Below are positions 26,701 to 39,500 of a stretch of 64,000 nucleotides of DNA, in pieces. The stretch spans positions 6,763,501 through 6,827,500 of the forward strand of contig NC_092575.1 of the NCBI RefSeq assembly GCF_037975245.1. Direction: 5' to 3'. Under the pieces are notes generated by a model. That model was not told the DNA's origin. It did no database searches and saw only the letters and a list, made by a program, of their open reading frames with translations. Both the position numbers and the translations under genes were made by a program. This stretch comes from Apostichopus japonicus (lineage: Eukaryota > Echinodermata > Holothuroidea > Aspidochirotida > Stichopodidae). Within the stretch, counting starts at the first letter, position 1, and every line of letters begins with the position of its first letter.

Positions 26701-27994
26701 TTCCACCAAAAACTTGTAAGATGTAGATAATAATAAATTCTTACCCTATCAACCAAAAGTGTAATTTACTGATCATATGACTGATTCTTTCTGGCTCCAC
26801 ATATCCTTTGCTTTTAGGAGGAGTGAGTTCATTTTCATGTTTCAATGAAATTTAAATATCTCTGTAATATTGTTTCATTCTTTTTACTGCCCATATGCTG
26901 TGATATTTTTTTTTTAATGTGTCTTCCCCTTTTTTGTTCTTTCACCAGAGCTTTGGAAGCCGGAGCCAAGCTTGGTGGCGAAGATTTAATTCCATTTTAT
27001 GGACTTTTAGAAGGAGGCAGAGATGGCGAACTCTTTAAGGAGTTAGAAAACCATTTTTACTATGCCCAAATAAGGAGGTGAGATTCAATGTGGAAACTTT
27101 TTTTTTCTCTGTCGCGTCCACTTTATACCGAAGATGATATAATACGTTAAACTTGAAAAATGTTATCTAAATCATCCTGTCACTAAAAGGACACCTTTGG
27201 TGCGAAATTTATATCTATAGAGGTCACTCTCAACATTTATCCCCAAACATCCTGTCAATGTTACATTAATTAATTAATTAAAAATGTGCAAGGTCGCCTT
27301 TCCATCGTGATTAGTCTCAAGATTATACAGAAAGTCATTAGCAGGGAGAATTTTTTGACGGTTTAGTAGGCAAAGATAGGATTCACTTATAACAAAACTT
27401 TTTTTTCTTTTTTTCTACATACAGTTAGGGCAACAGGTTGTGTATGCAATTCAATGGCTCTGGTGAAACCAGTTAATGCATGAACAGGCCTGAGGCCAGA
27501 GGGGAGGGGGGGCAAGGGGGGGGGAGTTGAGGAGTTGGGGGATCTCTTCAGGGGCTTGGGATTAATTAGGCAGCACAAGGAAAATGTGCGATAATGAATG
27601 TAATTTCTTGTTTTTATAATAACTGTAAGGAGACATAAAGACCTCAAAACAGGGGGTGCAAAGGGGGTGCAGTGACATAATTCCCAACTCTCAACACTTC
27701 TGTGCATTTGCGCAAACTTTAACATGTATACAGTGTTGGTTTCATATCAGTGTGACATTTCATACACTGAGCAGCTCTCCATAAACAATGCAACTCTTGG
27801 CAGATGCTTGGTATGCAATATACAGTAGTTTTAACGAGGCGAAGCCTACCGTGGGTGTGTTAAATCTACGAGAGGTGATTTTACGTTTTACTACCGGCTG
27901 GTTACACTATGTTTCAGGAGAGGAAATACTCGTACCGTTCTTCGGTTGAATTATGGTACTACACTATGTCTATATATATATATATGTATATATA

Positions 27995-28038
<44 letters not shown>

Positions 28039-31000
28039 AACTCTGTCACGGACTAGAGTCACTGTAATCAACCGTTAAAGGACCGTGAACTGTGTCCCAG
28101 CCACCACCGTTGCTTGGACGAGCAGTGGTTGAAGTAAGAAAAAATAACTACATCATAAAACTTGTCTGAGAATCTGTGTTTTACTTAAAAATAATCAAAT
28201 AAATGAGTGTATTGTACCACATTATTAGAATAATATTGAACTGTATTTTCCTAAATTCCTATATTTCATTACAACCCTTTTTTCTTTTTCATCCCCTGAT
28301 ATAGAAATGAAATATGATACACTGTGTTTACTTCTCTGTTTAACATTTTTTGGCCCTCTTTACTGGCTTGCTTTTCTCATACACTTGCAAATATAACTAT
28401 TAACAAAATGATACAGAAATGAATATGATGCACTGTGTACCTCCCTGTCTTCATGCCAGGTAGCAAACCCCCCCCCCCCTTCTTCTTTAAGAGCTTCCTT
28501 TTCTCGTCATACACTTGCGTATCTAGTCCAAACTGTTAGTGGAAGAAGATGATAGATGGCTATTCCTGTATGCTTCATCATGGTAATATTAATATGCACA
28601 CACTGCAACCTCTACATTTAACAACGTGGGGCATTTGTCATGGACCCTCATTCCATCAGAGTGTTCTGTCAGTTACTGCAAACTTCTGCCTCTGTCCTGC
28701 TCTCATTTTTTTTTTTTTTTTTTCCGGCTCTCTGGTAACAAATGTGCTCTTTTCGTCATCTCAGTGTAAACCAACTGATGAGAAGTTATCGTAAGAGAGA
28801 GAGCGTGGCATATGGTAGTCTAATGATTCTCCACGATTCGAGCCATCTAACTCCGGCCGTAAATGAGCCGTACGAGTCTCGGTGGGAGTCCATATACCCC
28901 TCCCGAAAATCAATTGCATTAGTAATGCTTACAAATGTTTACAGTTTGTCATTCAAACTTTAGACGACGAAAAAACTTGACAGATAGCTTCCTAAAGGCC
29001 TGGGGGCTAGGTAAGAGGTTGACATGTTATCTAGCCTGGTTTATTTTATGTAATTACTTTTTATGTATGTATGACAACTAGAAATTGAAAAAGAAAATAA
29101 AGAAATTTTTGTTCCGACAAAAAGAAGAAGAAGAAGGAGAAGAAGAAAAATGGAAGAAAATAAAATAAGAAAGTAGTAACATACTGTTCTGTGGGGGATT
29201 GATGATGGAAGTTTGTGTACATATATATGTTCAATGGTGATTAATTTTTTACTTCAAATAAACTTGTCTTGAAAATGAACTATCTAAAGATAGAAGAAGA
29301 ACAAACACAAGTTTGAAAAAAGGAAATTACCTGGCACGGTAATGTTATGTAATAGACGTTCGAAAAGATTTAACAACCCATGAAGGCAAAGTTCTATCAA
29401 GGTGACATGTGTTCAGGTGCAAGAATAGCATCCTGAAATTTCTATTTTTAATGTTTTTCATTGTTGGTTTCAAGCAATAATTGCAAAAATTAATGAGGAA
29501 GTTATGTCATCGTCGATACCCTTGAAAATATTTAAGCTCGCTTCCTTTTACACATTTAGTTTTTATGTGCCGTAAGTTCCCTCCCCTCCCCTCAGTTACT
29601 GGGCTTCAACTTTTCAAGTAACAGATGGAAAAATCCAGTCCTTTCTGGAATAAATATTTAGAAAATATACAAGAAGTGATAGCAGTGGCGGAGCGTCCAT
29701 ACAGTCAGAGGGGGAGGATGCCCCCACTGACAGACTCAAATGGACTGCTGGCGCCCTTTTCAGCTTTTTACCACTTTTGACTTATTCGCGATTATTGACT
29801 TTTTTATTGCGCTCTCAAATACCTATTGACATTTGTCACATTTTGTTGGTGTAATTTTCTGACAAATTGGCAATGACACCTATTTATTCTTCGTTTATCT
29901 GCAAATTAGCAAGGCCTGGAAAGGTTCATTGCCGGTGATCTAGGGAGTATCTTTAATCAAAATTTTTCTGTACGCTCCGCGCCAACCTGTGGTGGTGCTC
30001 CATTTAGATAGTGTCGAAAGCGCCCCTACAGACCATTCCCACCCCCCCCCCCGACCAATACCCCTAACTCCGCCACTGAGTGATAGAAACAAGAGTTAAA
30101 TTTCTTACAATGAACTGGAAGGGTAATATAATGGCATGTAAACTCAGTGTTTTGTGATTTTATCCTGATAGATGATGTGTGTTGGTGGGGGGGGGGGGCA
30201 GCAGAGAGGTAAGATTAGGAGGAGAGAATGAGTCTTGGGTGGTGGTTGTGTTGAAATAAATTTCACACGTGGCTGAGACAAACCTCACTGCAACCATACG
30301 ACAAACTCTATGAATATTCATATTAAGACATGTATATGCGGGTCAAGGTTAAGACTTTAATTACATCACCGCAATTCTCGCCAAGAAATTTTTATATATA
30401 ACCGAGAAAACTGATGTTATTTGGATCATGTATGAAGAGAGTGCTATCTATACTTTTATTTTTGGGGGATTTGTTAAGCATTCCTCACAAGAAAATGCCA
30501 TACAATATATTCAAAAGTACAAAAGTCAAAAGTACATAGACTTGCAAGAACTTGCAAATGGTGTGTGATTCCAATTGGTTTGTCGTTAAAGTACTGTTTG
30601 TTCTGAATCAGAGACGTCTTTCTGTGGACGGCAGAGAAGTTCAACGAGATAAACGTTTTAATATAAAATGAAGGTTGAATATTTGCTGAGTTGCAATCTT
30701 GGATTCTTAGATCTCCTAGTTACATGATAAATATTTGCCAATAGTTTGGACTATTTTTTTGTCAATTTTTGATTTTATCTATATAGAGTTTTCATGCTAA
30801 TCTTCTCTATTTTGCATTAGTTCTGCATTTATAACTTGTTGATTAACTGCCAGTCTTGGGTAAAGAGATCGATATAGATTCATGATGAACTTTGGTAGTA
30901 TCCCCATTAAAAAAATGACTTGCTTTTCTATTTATATATACATATGTATATGAAAGAGTTCTTGTAACTATGATAATGCTGTGAGAAGAATTCTGAATGT

Positions 31001-34000
31001 GTGAGGAATATGAGCGGGAGAATTATCCCACGTTGTAATAACTATGTCTTTTCATTTAAGATATGACCTTTTACTGTTCCATTAAAGTTCTGTGTTAGAT
31101 CATCTTGGTAATAACCTTTTCTGATAATTAGGCCTTGAAAATGTGTTGGTTTGGAAATTTAAAGCCAAGGAAAAGGGGAGGGGAGGAGAGGGTGGGCGAG
31201 GGGGGAGGGGGTGAATAGTTCGGCTGAGGGAGAGGTGATGGAAGTAGCTCATTTATAACAACAAGCCAAACATGACCAAAAAAATAAGGTTCTTATATGC
31301 AATGAACAGCAGGAATGTCCTCTGTGTAAAATTTACATGTGTTGGCTTTTGAAGGGGAAGGGAGGGCAAGGGGGGGGAGGCAGTGTATAGGTTGGCTGAG
31401 GGAGAGGTAATGGAAGAAGGTCATTTATAAGAACAAGTCAAACATGACTTATATGCAAGGAACAGCATGAATGTCCTCTGTGTAAAATTTGCTTTATTGT
31501 GCAGTATTACAGTTAATCTGCAATTTTTTAAATCAGGTCACCACCTAGTCATTTGACCCCAAAACTAAGATTGTTAAATAGTACAGGTAACTTTCTTCAT
31601 ATAATTTGACAAAATCATTAAAACCTTGCCTCTAGAGACTTCTGCTCTAGGTATTCAAGATCACATTCTGTAAGCAACAGACCCAGTATTCAAGTTTATT
31701 TTACGAAAATGTTATTTGCCATCATCCCCGCGTAGAAAACAAACAAAAACTGTATAATTCAATAAATGAGGTCACAGCTTGCCATACATACTCACCACAT
31801 ACAAAAGAAAATTCGGGGCAATTTTTTCTTTTTTTTTTACTATGCCAGATTTTATTTATATTTTTGTTTTATTTCAAGTCACATTTAACTCCACCAAATG
31901 AACATTGTTGTTTCCTTTGGCAATTTCCCCAGAGGAATGCAAGTAGCACATTTACATTTGACAGAGCATCTTGTTGAAATTTTTCTCTTAAGATATTCGC
32001 AGATATTTATTTATTTTATATCTAGACATTCGAATGGCAGCTAAATTGTTCCTACCCTGTAGGTTGATTTTTCTCGAAATCACTTCAAAAATGTTAGATT
32101 AGTTAATAGGCCGCCTAGAGTATGTTGTTTGGTATGTTTAGGAATATCTTTGATCATTTTTTAGAATTTGGGTAATATAGGACAAAGATTTCAAGTCAAT
32201 GTTCATATGGTTTTTTATCCCGACAAGAAGTATTTTGTACATGAATGATAGCAACTTTTCGACTGAAAGATATTCAGTTTCAAGAAAAAGCAAGAAAGTA
32301 ATAATTTAATGTTCCTGTGTCCCTAGATGTCTCGTGTTTGTATTGTATTGTACTGTCCTGCAATTTATGCCTAAAGTTAGTATATTGCTCGCTTTGAATT
32401 ATGATTTTTTTATTCCAGGATATCAGTTTTTCATTAGCTTATGTAACTTGGATGTTGTGTAATTTGCATATATGCAAAGTAGTTGGGTCCGTGGTACTCT
32501 TGCTATGAGAGTGTAGCGGTAAAGCTGGGGATAAAGTTTGACATAATGTTTTACGTAGCGACAGAATTGCTTGACATTTTAGAAATATGATCTTTTACTG
32601 ACACTGTTCGGCATGAACTAAGAAATATTGGTCATCAAAGTTTGTTATCTCAAATTTTCATTCATCACCAAATTTAAGGGCCTGAAGTCGCTGGTTGGAA
32701 TCCTTATTTCTATACCAAAAACATTTTTAGTTTTGTTTTTGTTTTGTTTTTTTTCTAACTTCCCAGTCAGTTATCCATTTTGATTTATTAATATTTCTAC
32801 TCTCCTTTGTAATGTCTGCATAGTGAGAGATGTTAAACCTTAAATGTGTAACCTGCTGTGCAAGCTTTTTCTTATTACTATATAATACTATGTACAGAGA
32901 CCGAATTTCATCCTTTTGGCCAGTCTGTGAATAATGTTTTGAAGAGACGGATTCAGAAATTGAATCAATATTTTTTACCTTCATTAGCATTCATATGTAA
33001 GACCTTAGGTTGGACTAAAGTGCTTATGTTTTTACTTTCAGAGAGCTGCTGTTTGTTAGCTAAAATCAACTCATTTTTTTAAATTTTGGTATATAAATAA
33101 ATATATGACAAATATGTTATTAACAAATTTAGAGTATTGTTTCAATTGTCCATCTCTATCAGCTTGGGGATCTACAGACCCCCAAGGTGGGGGGGGGGAG
33201 AAGGGATGTGAAGGCAAAGAGGCCCAAAAGGGGGTCATGCTTCTTAGTGTATGTGTTTCTTGAAGTGAGTCAAACTCTGATACTTGAATTCATATAATTC
33301 CAAAATTATGATTTTGTTTTTACTGTCTTCCAGCCAAGGGGTCGACACCATGGATACAAGAAAGGTGTCGGTCACCATCCCCATCTCTGAAATCTCTTTC
33401 GTCATGAGGGCCATGGGGCATTACCCCTCAGAGCAAGAGGTGGAGGACATGATGAACGAGGTCAAATTCAGCAAATATGTGGACACTGGGAAATACGTGG
33501 ACAGCATCGACCTGGGCGACTTCATCAAATGTAAGTGGATCATTTCTCACGTAAATATGTATGAGGTAACATCCTTCCGACCATTCTTCCATCGTAGGGG
33601 AAGGTGATATCGCAACGCACAATGGGAATAAAACGACCCATGTTAAGCCCATGTTCATCCCTGAGGTGTCTGCAAAGGGGAAATGAGATACCCAAAATAA
33701 TTTAGAATTATGTGGCATATGTGGTGGCATTTTGAATTATGTGGCATGTATAATGCCATATTGATTATGTGGCATGTATGGTGCCATTTTAAATTATGTT
33801 GCATATATGGTGCCATTATGTGGCATGTGTGGTACCATTTTGAATTATGTGACATGTATGATGCCATTTTTAATTATGTGGCATGTATGATGCCATTTTT
33901 AATTATGTTGCATATATGGCGCCATTTTGAATTATGTGGCATGAATGGTGCCATTTTGAATTATGTGGCATATATGATTCCATTTTGAATTATGTTGCTT

Positions 34001-36408
34001 GTATCATGCCATTTTGAATTATGTGGCATGTATGGTGCCATTTTGAGTTATGAGGCATGTATGATTCCATTTTGAATTATGTTGCATGTATCATGCCATT
34101 TTTAATTATGTGGCATATATAATGCCATTTTTAATTATGTTGCATATGTGGTGCCATTTTGAATTATGTGGCATGTATAATGCCATTTTGAATTATGTGG
34201 CATGTATGGTGCCATTTTTAATTATGTTGCATGTATCATGCCATTTTGAATTATGTGGCATGTATGGTGCCATTTTGAATTATGTTTCATATATGGTGCC
34301 ATTTTGAATTATGTGGCATGTATGATGCCATTTTGAATGATGGCATATATGATGCCATTTTGAATTATGTGGCATGTATGATGAAGACCTTTCTCCCTGA
34401 ACTTAGAGTACCCAGAAGAAAACCTTTCTCCCTTTAACCTAGAGTAACCAGCAGAAAACCCTTCCCCATTAACCTTTAGTAACATGAAGAAAACCTTTCT
34501 CCCTTAACCTAGAGCACCCAGCAGAAAACTTACTCCCTTTTAACCTAGAGTAACCAGCAGCCTTTACCAGAAGAAAAGCTTTCTCCCTTTTAAAGCATAG
34601 AGTACCCATGAGAGACTTCTGATGACCTGGCCCTCTGCACTCTTTCATGTTTTAATCCAAGCGTAAACGAAAACATATAGCTTGCCTGCTTGATATCAGG
34701 TAGCACGGAAAAGTGCATATCCTCCGTTTTTACTGCTGGTTGATCGGTCATGATTTAATGGGTCGTGCAAACATGAGGTTCTACAGGTATGAATCACAAT
34801 TCATTCAGAAGAAAAGAGAAAAAGAAAGAAAGAAAAACAAACATTTTTGTTATGTAATAATGTTTGCCCAAAGCCATTTACCTCAATCCAAAGTGACCAC
34901 TCTGTGATGAATTTCCTCGCAACCTCTCAGATCTTTCAAACCAGCGTTATTTACTTTGTAATATCTTAAAACATTCTCCGATGCAGTGTCATGTTCCCAC
35001 TGCAATGTCAATGATGGAAAGGACTTTATTGACGGTGAAATTAAAAATTTATGGGAAAAAATAAAGAAAAGAAAATTAAAAACCCTAATGGCAGTCGTTC
35101 ATCAGTTTCATGCGTACATTTATATGCAAATACAGTCCAACTCACGGTGCAACGGTACTCCGAAACAGGTAATAGTTGAAAATTAGGTCAGCGAATTGGT
35201 ACACATGTATGTGCATCAGCATCGAAAAGTGCAAATTTATGAAAATTACAAAAAAGACATAAAATGATAAAAAAAGAAAAGAGAAGGCATATAGTTGGTT
35301 TCAGTACACCGGCAGATCTAATTGGCTTGAAAGGCAATTACTTAACACCGATTAGCAGCCACAGAGGGTGAAATATCATCTATATTCCACAGGCAGGGAC
35401 AACAGCTTAAAATTCATCTTGGATTAACAAAGTCATTTGCTCTTGAGCACTTTCAGAGAAATGATATAGTGATTTTTTTTCTTCTTTTTTTTCTTCTTTA
35501 TCTTCTTTATATTTAACTAATGCTGCGAAGAAAAAAATTCAACAAGAAATTGTACTTTTTGCCTTAGTAGCTGTCGTTGAGAAGTGTCAAGAAGTACAGT
35601 TCGGTTTAGGAAATATCAAGAACGAAGAACATGAATTTGTTTTATGTAAGATGAGTCTGTAATCGAGGTGACAGAACACGATTTTTCCAAATGTTTCAAC
35701 TTTCATGTTACGGATAATGTTTACGGATTTGTTTCCCTATAGAGTTTGGGTGAACAAGACCCCCTTGTGGATTTTATATTATGATAATAATATACTGTTG
35801 AAAGAAAGAGACAAAAAGAGACCCCCCCCACCCAAAAAAAAAAAATCAGTCTATTTTACTTGTCTCTCAGGACACAACAACAGCAGACCATTTTGATATG
35901 TCTGAGTTTGTTTGACGTTCACAATCACAGAAATTATGACACATTGGTTATTGCCTTTGAACCTATGTAGTGCTATACCCCATTTTCTAACCTCAGTCGG
36001 TATTAGTTCTTTGATTCTTAGTAATGTATTCATTACTCTTTGAGAATTTTTCAATCTTTTTCTTCTTTCTGCCTGGTAAATGTCCATGTCACAAAACCAC
36101 CAAATGCCAAAGGATGGCAGAAAACATTCTTTATTCTATTCCCCTTTTTGAGGTTAATTATATTTTAATTCCGTAATAGTGACTTTTGTTAAAGTGGACA
36201 CAAACCCAACCATCATGTTTGGCTCATATATGATTTTTTCTGTGAAGAACTTTACTCGATACCCCAAACAGTTAGAAATATCATTTGCTGATTGGTGATA
36301 TCTTTGTTTAAAATTTGTGTCTGTGAGCTGTCATTTTGTATTAAAATCTGTGATGTTATAGTGTCACTTTGTAATTCTTCTCATATTTTCAAGATAGAAT
36401 GTTTATAC

Positions 36409-36461
<53 letters not shown>

Positions 36462-36478
36462 TTATACACATATATATA

Positions 36479-36509
<31 letters not shown>

Positions 36510-39500
36510 CTTTATACACATATATATATATAACTATATATATATATATATACTATATATATATATATATATGTTATATATAGTTATATATATATATATA
36601 CATAGTTATATATATATATATATATAGTTATATATATATATATATAGTTATATATATAAAGTTATAGTTATACATATTTGTATGTTTGTTTATTTATTTA
36701 TACAGACATCTAGGTTACATCTATTATATATGGTATATCTATGGTATATCATTCTCATGTATGGTATAGATTAATGGTATTCTCATCTATATGTGTTATC
36801 AGAGAGGAATATTTAGACTTTCCAGATATTACTCTTTTCTGAGAAATCAACAATGGGAAACCATGTAAGCTTCAAAAGAGACAGATTCGCAAGTTGGTAG
36901 AACACAGGAAGCCTACATTACTCTACCCAGGCCACTGCTTCTAAACCTCATTCAAGTCAACATTTTCTATGCTCATATCCAACAGTTTCCCCATTTCTCT
37001 GTGTGTGTTTTTCTCTCATAGTAAAAGTTGCCTTCTAACAGAACACAAGTCTGTCACGTTGCCAAGTCTTCCCATGTAAATATATTTTGCATGATGATAG
37101 CTTGACAAACCTCTCTGTCCATTTCTTGTTTTTCATATTTCAAATAAAAATGTAAATATGTAAAATTTCTTGAAGAAAAATGCCAGATGTCCTTGCGACT
37201 TGTCAGTTTGATGCTCACTTTGCTAGTCCAGTTTTGAAAAAGTCTGGCCTATTTATATTGAAAGCTCTGGATCAAAATGCAAATTATAGTATCACTTTCA
37301 TTCTTGATCTGTCAGGAAGCAGTTTACAAAGAAAGAATGGAAAAGAAGAAAATATTGGGCAAAAAGGAAACGAATTTATTGAAAAAAAATCATACTTTAC
37401 ACTTTTCAGTGTTGAAAACTGTACGATTTACAAGTTTTCACTGTGGACTTGGACAAACAGATCTTCACATCTTTATTACATACAATTCAGTTACGTGTCA
37501 CAATAATTCAAAATTATGAATATTAAAATCTATTGTAGACAGTTCTAGTGTCAAAAGGACTTTTGTCAATGGTAGTATTATAGAAATGGTTAAATATATA
37601 TTTTAGCAGTGAATTCACAATTAAATCATGTTAGTCATCAAATAACGATGACTGTTCCACAGGTACAGTATGTTTCAATCACTCAGTCACAGACCAGCCT
37701 TTGGTCTTATCTCTGATACTGGTCCTGTTCTAGAATCATTTTGAATGGTGTAATTGTCAGCTCCATTCCAGTGTATGTCCATCACAGACCAGCCTTTAGT
37801 CTTGTCTCTGATACTGGTCCTGTTCTAGAATCATTTTGAATGGTGTAAGTGTCAGCTACATTCCAGTGTATGTCCATCCCAGACCAGCCTTTGGTCTTAT
37901 CTCTGATGCTGGTCCTGTTCTTGAATCATTTTAATGATATTTAAGTTAATATCTCTCTCCATTGTATGTCAATCACAGACCAGCGTTTGGTCATATATCT
38001 GATTTTGTTCCTATTTTTTCTATAAAAATCATGTTAATGATATAATTTTTATCTCTCTCCAGTGTATGTTCATCCCAGACCAGCCTTTGGTCTTATTTCT
38101 GATGCTGGTCCTGTTCTAGAATCATTTGAATGATATATTTAAGTTAATATCTCTCTCCAGTATACTGCATCTCCATCACAGACTAGCCTTTGGTCTTATT
38201 TCTGATGCTGATCCTGTTCTAGAATCATTTGAATGATATATTTAAGTTAACATCTCTCTCCAGTGTACTGCATCTCCATCACAGACCAGCCTTTGGTCTT
38301 ATTTCTGATGTTGCTCCTGTTCTGGCTACATTGCAATAATATCGCGTCCTCTCTGTCCAGTGTATGTCAACTACATGCAGACTCACTTTGGTCTTGTTCC
38401 TGATGCTTGTTCTTCTTAACAGTAGTTAATGATATCGTTTCCTTTGGTCTTATGTCTGATGCTGGTTCGATATTGGCATCCTTTCCATGACATTTGTTCG
38501 TTTTTCTTTTTTCTTCCAGTGTATGTCAATCACAGACCAGCCTTTGGTCTTATCTCTCATGCTGTTCTAACAGTATGTTAATGATATCGTTTACATCTCT
38601 CTTCAATGTCTACCAATCACAGACTAGCCTTTGGTCTTATGTCTGATGCTGGTTCGATACTGGCATCCTCTCGATGACATATTTTCTTTATTGTTTTTTT
38701 TCTTCCAGTGTATGTCAATCACAGACCAGCCTTTGGTCTTTCGTTGTCACAGCTACACAGAGCCTTTGAAGTTCTCGGTATGCAGGATGAGACCGGTGGT
38801 CTGCCGTCTATTGACAGAGGGGAACTCTTAGACCTACTCCAGACAAAAGGTTTGTCTAAATTGAAAGCATCTTTTTCAACATCGGCACCTTGGTCATTTT
38901 TTTAACAGTTTTGTGTGTAGCCAATGGACGAGTCACCTTCAAATCATATTGTTCCAAGAATCAATATTACAAAATGGCTTATCAGTTGATCTGAAGTATC
39001 TAAGACCTCTTAACCAAAAGTGTAGGGATAAAGTTAACACTTTAATGTGAGGCTATAAAGAGTAAGATAACTTGTTATTCTGGAGTGGGAGGGGGTGGGA
39101 GGGGGTGGTAGGGGGGGTGATAGGGGAATGGAGTGTGAGGTTACTACCTTTGTTTATACTTGTGTGTTTGTATGCAGTTCTTGTTTCTTTCAAGGAGAAT
39201 ATCATTCTTTGTCAATTGCCATGGATTCAAACAACTTCTCACTTTCACAACAACAAAAATTATTGTTATTTTTCCTGTATGATGTATACTTTTAAATTTA
39301 CCCCACACTGTGGGATACCTGTGGGATGCACAGAATGATACAAAAGTTAGAATTTTACCCCTCAATCTAAAATTTGTCTTATTATTACATGATTTAGCAC
39401 ATCACCCTCCCGCTCCCCCTCCCCCTCCCCCACATTAGGGGAGTAACTCTACTTAACAACAATTTTCTATTTGTATTCTGTACTAACCACTCAAACTGTC

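Larger units (their letters stand above)
19256..26948. other. Intron between exons e and f (7.7 kb)
   Basis: Contains a 27-bp tandem repeat (19567-19671), a duplicated segment of about 240 bp (22702-23115), a GC-richer pocket (23270-23700) with hairpins, degenerate CTTGA repeats (26005-26125) and a reverse-oriented SINE tail (26424-26510). No coding exon was recognised. Confidence 0.8.
27078..33333. other. Intron between exons f and g (6.3 kb)
   Basis: Contains a TA microsatellite (27971-28035), poly-C (28469-28480), poly-T (28709-28724), a purine tract (29119-29165), a hAT-type MITE (29693-30078) and a 160-190-bp tandem duplication (31145-31495). The remaining sequence is AT-rich with no recognised feature. 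Confidence 0.8.
33531..38708. other. Intron between exons g and h (5.2 kb), largely tandem repeats
   Basis: Contains four tandem arrays: 33702-34384 (29 bp), 34384-34612 (about 36 bp), 36413-36660 (AT) and 37670-38640 (exon-derived units). The rest is AT-rich sequence without recognised genes, including an unrecognised open frame at 37180-37506. Confidence 0.85.

Noticed and set aside
33710-34307. Two open frames with [11 protein letters not shown]-type repeats
   Set aside because: They translate the 29-30-bp minisatellite; the frame breaks wherever unit length changes.
33702-34612. CRISPR-like arrangement of short regular repeats
   Set aside because: The repeats are directly adjacent with no unique spacers, and the window is eukaryotic.
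36292-36627. 111-residue open frame rich in Tyr and Ile
   Set aside because: It is the translation of a TA microsatellite.
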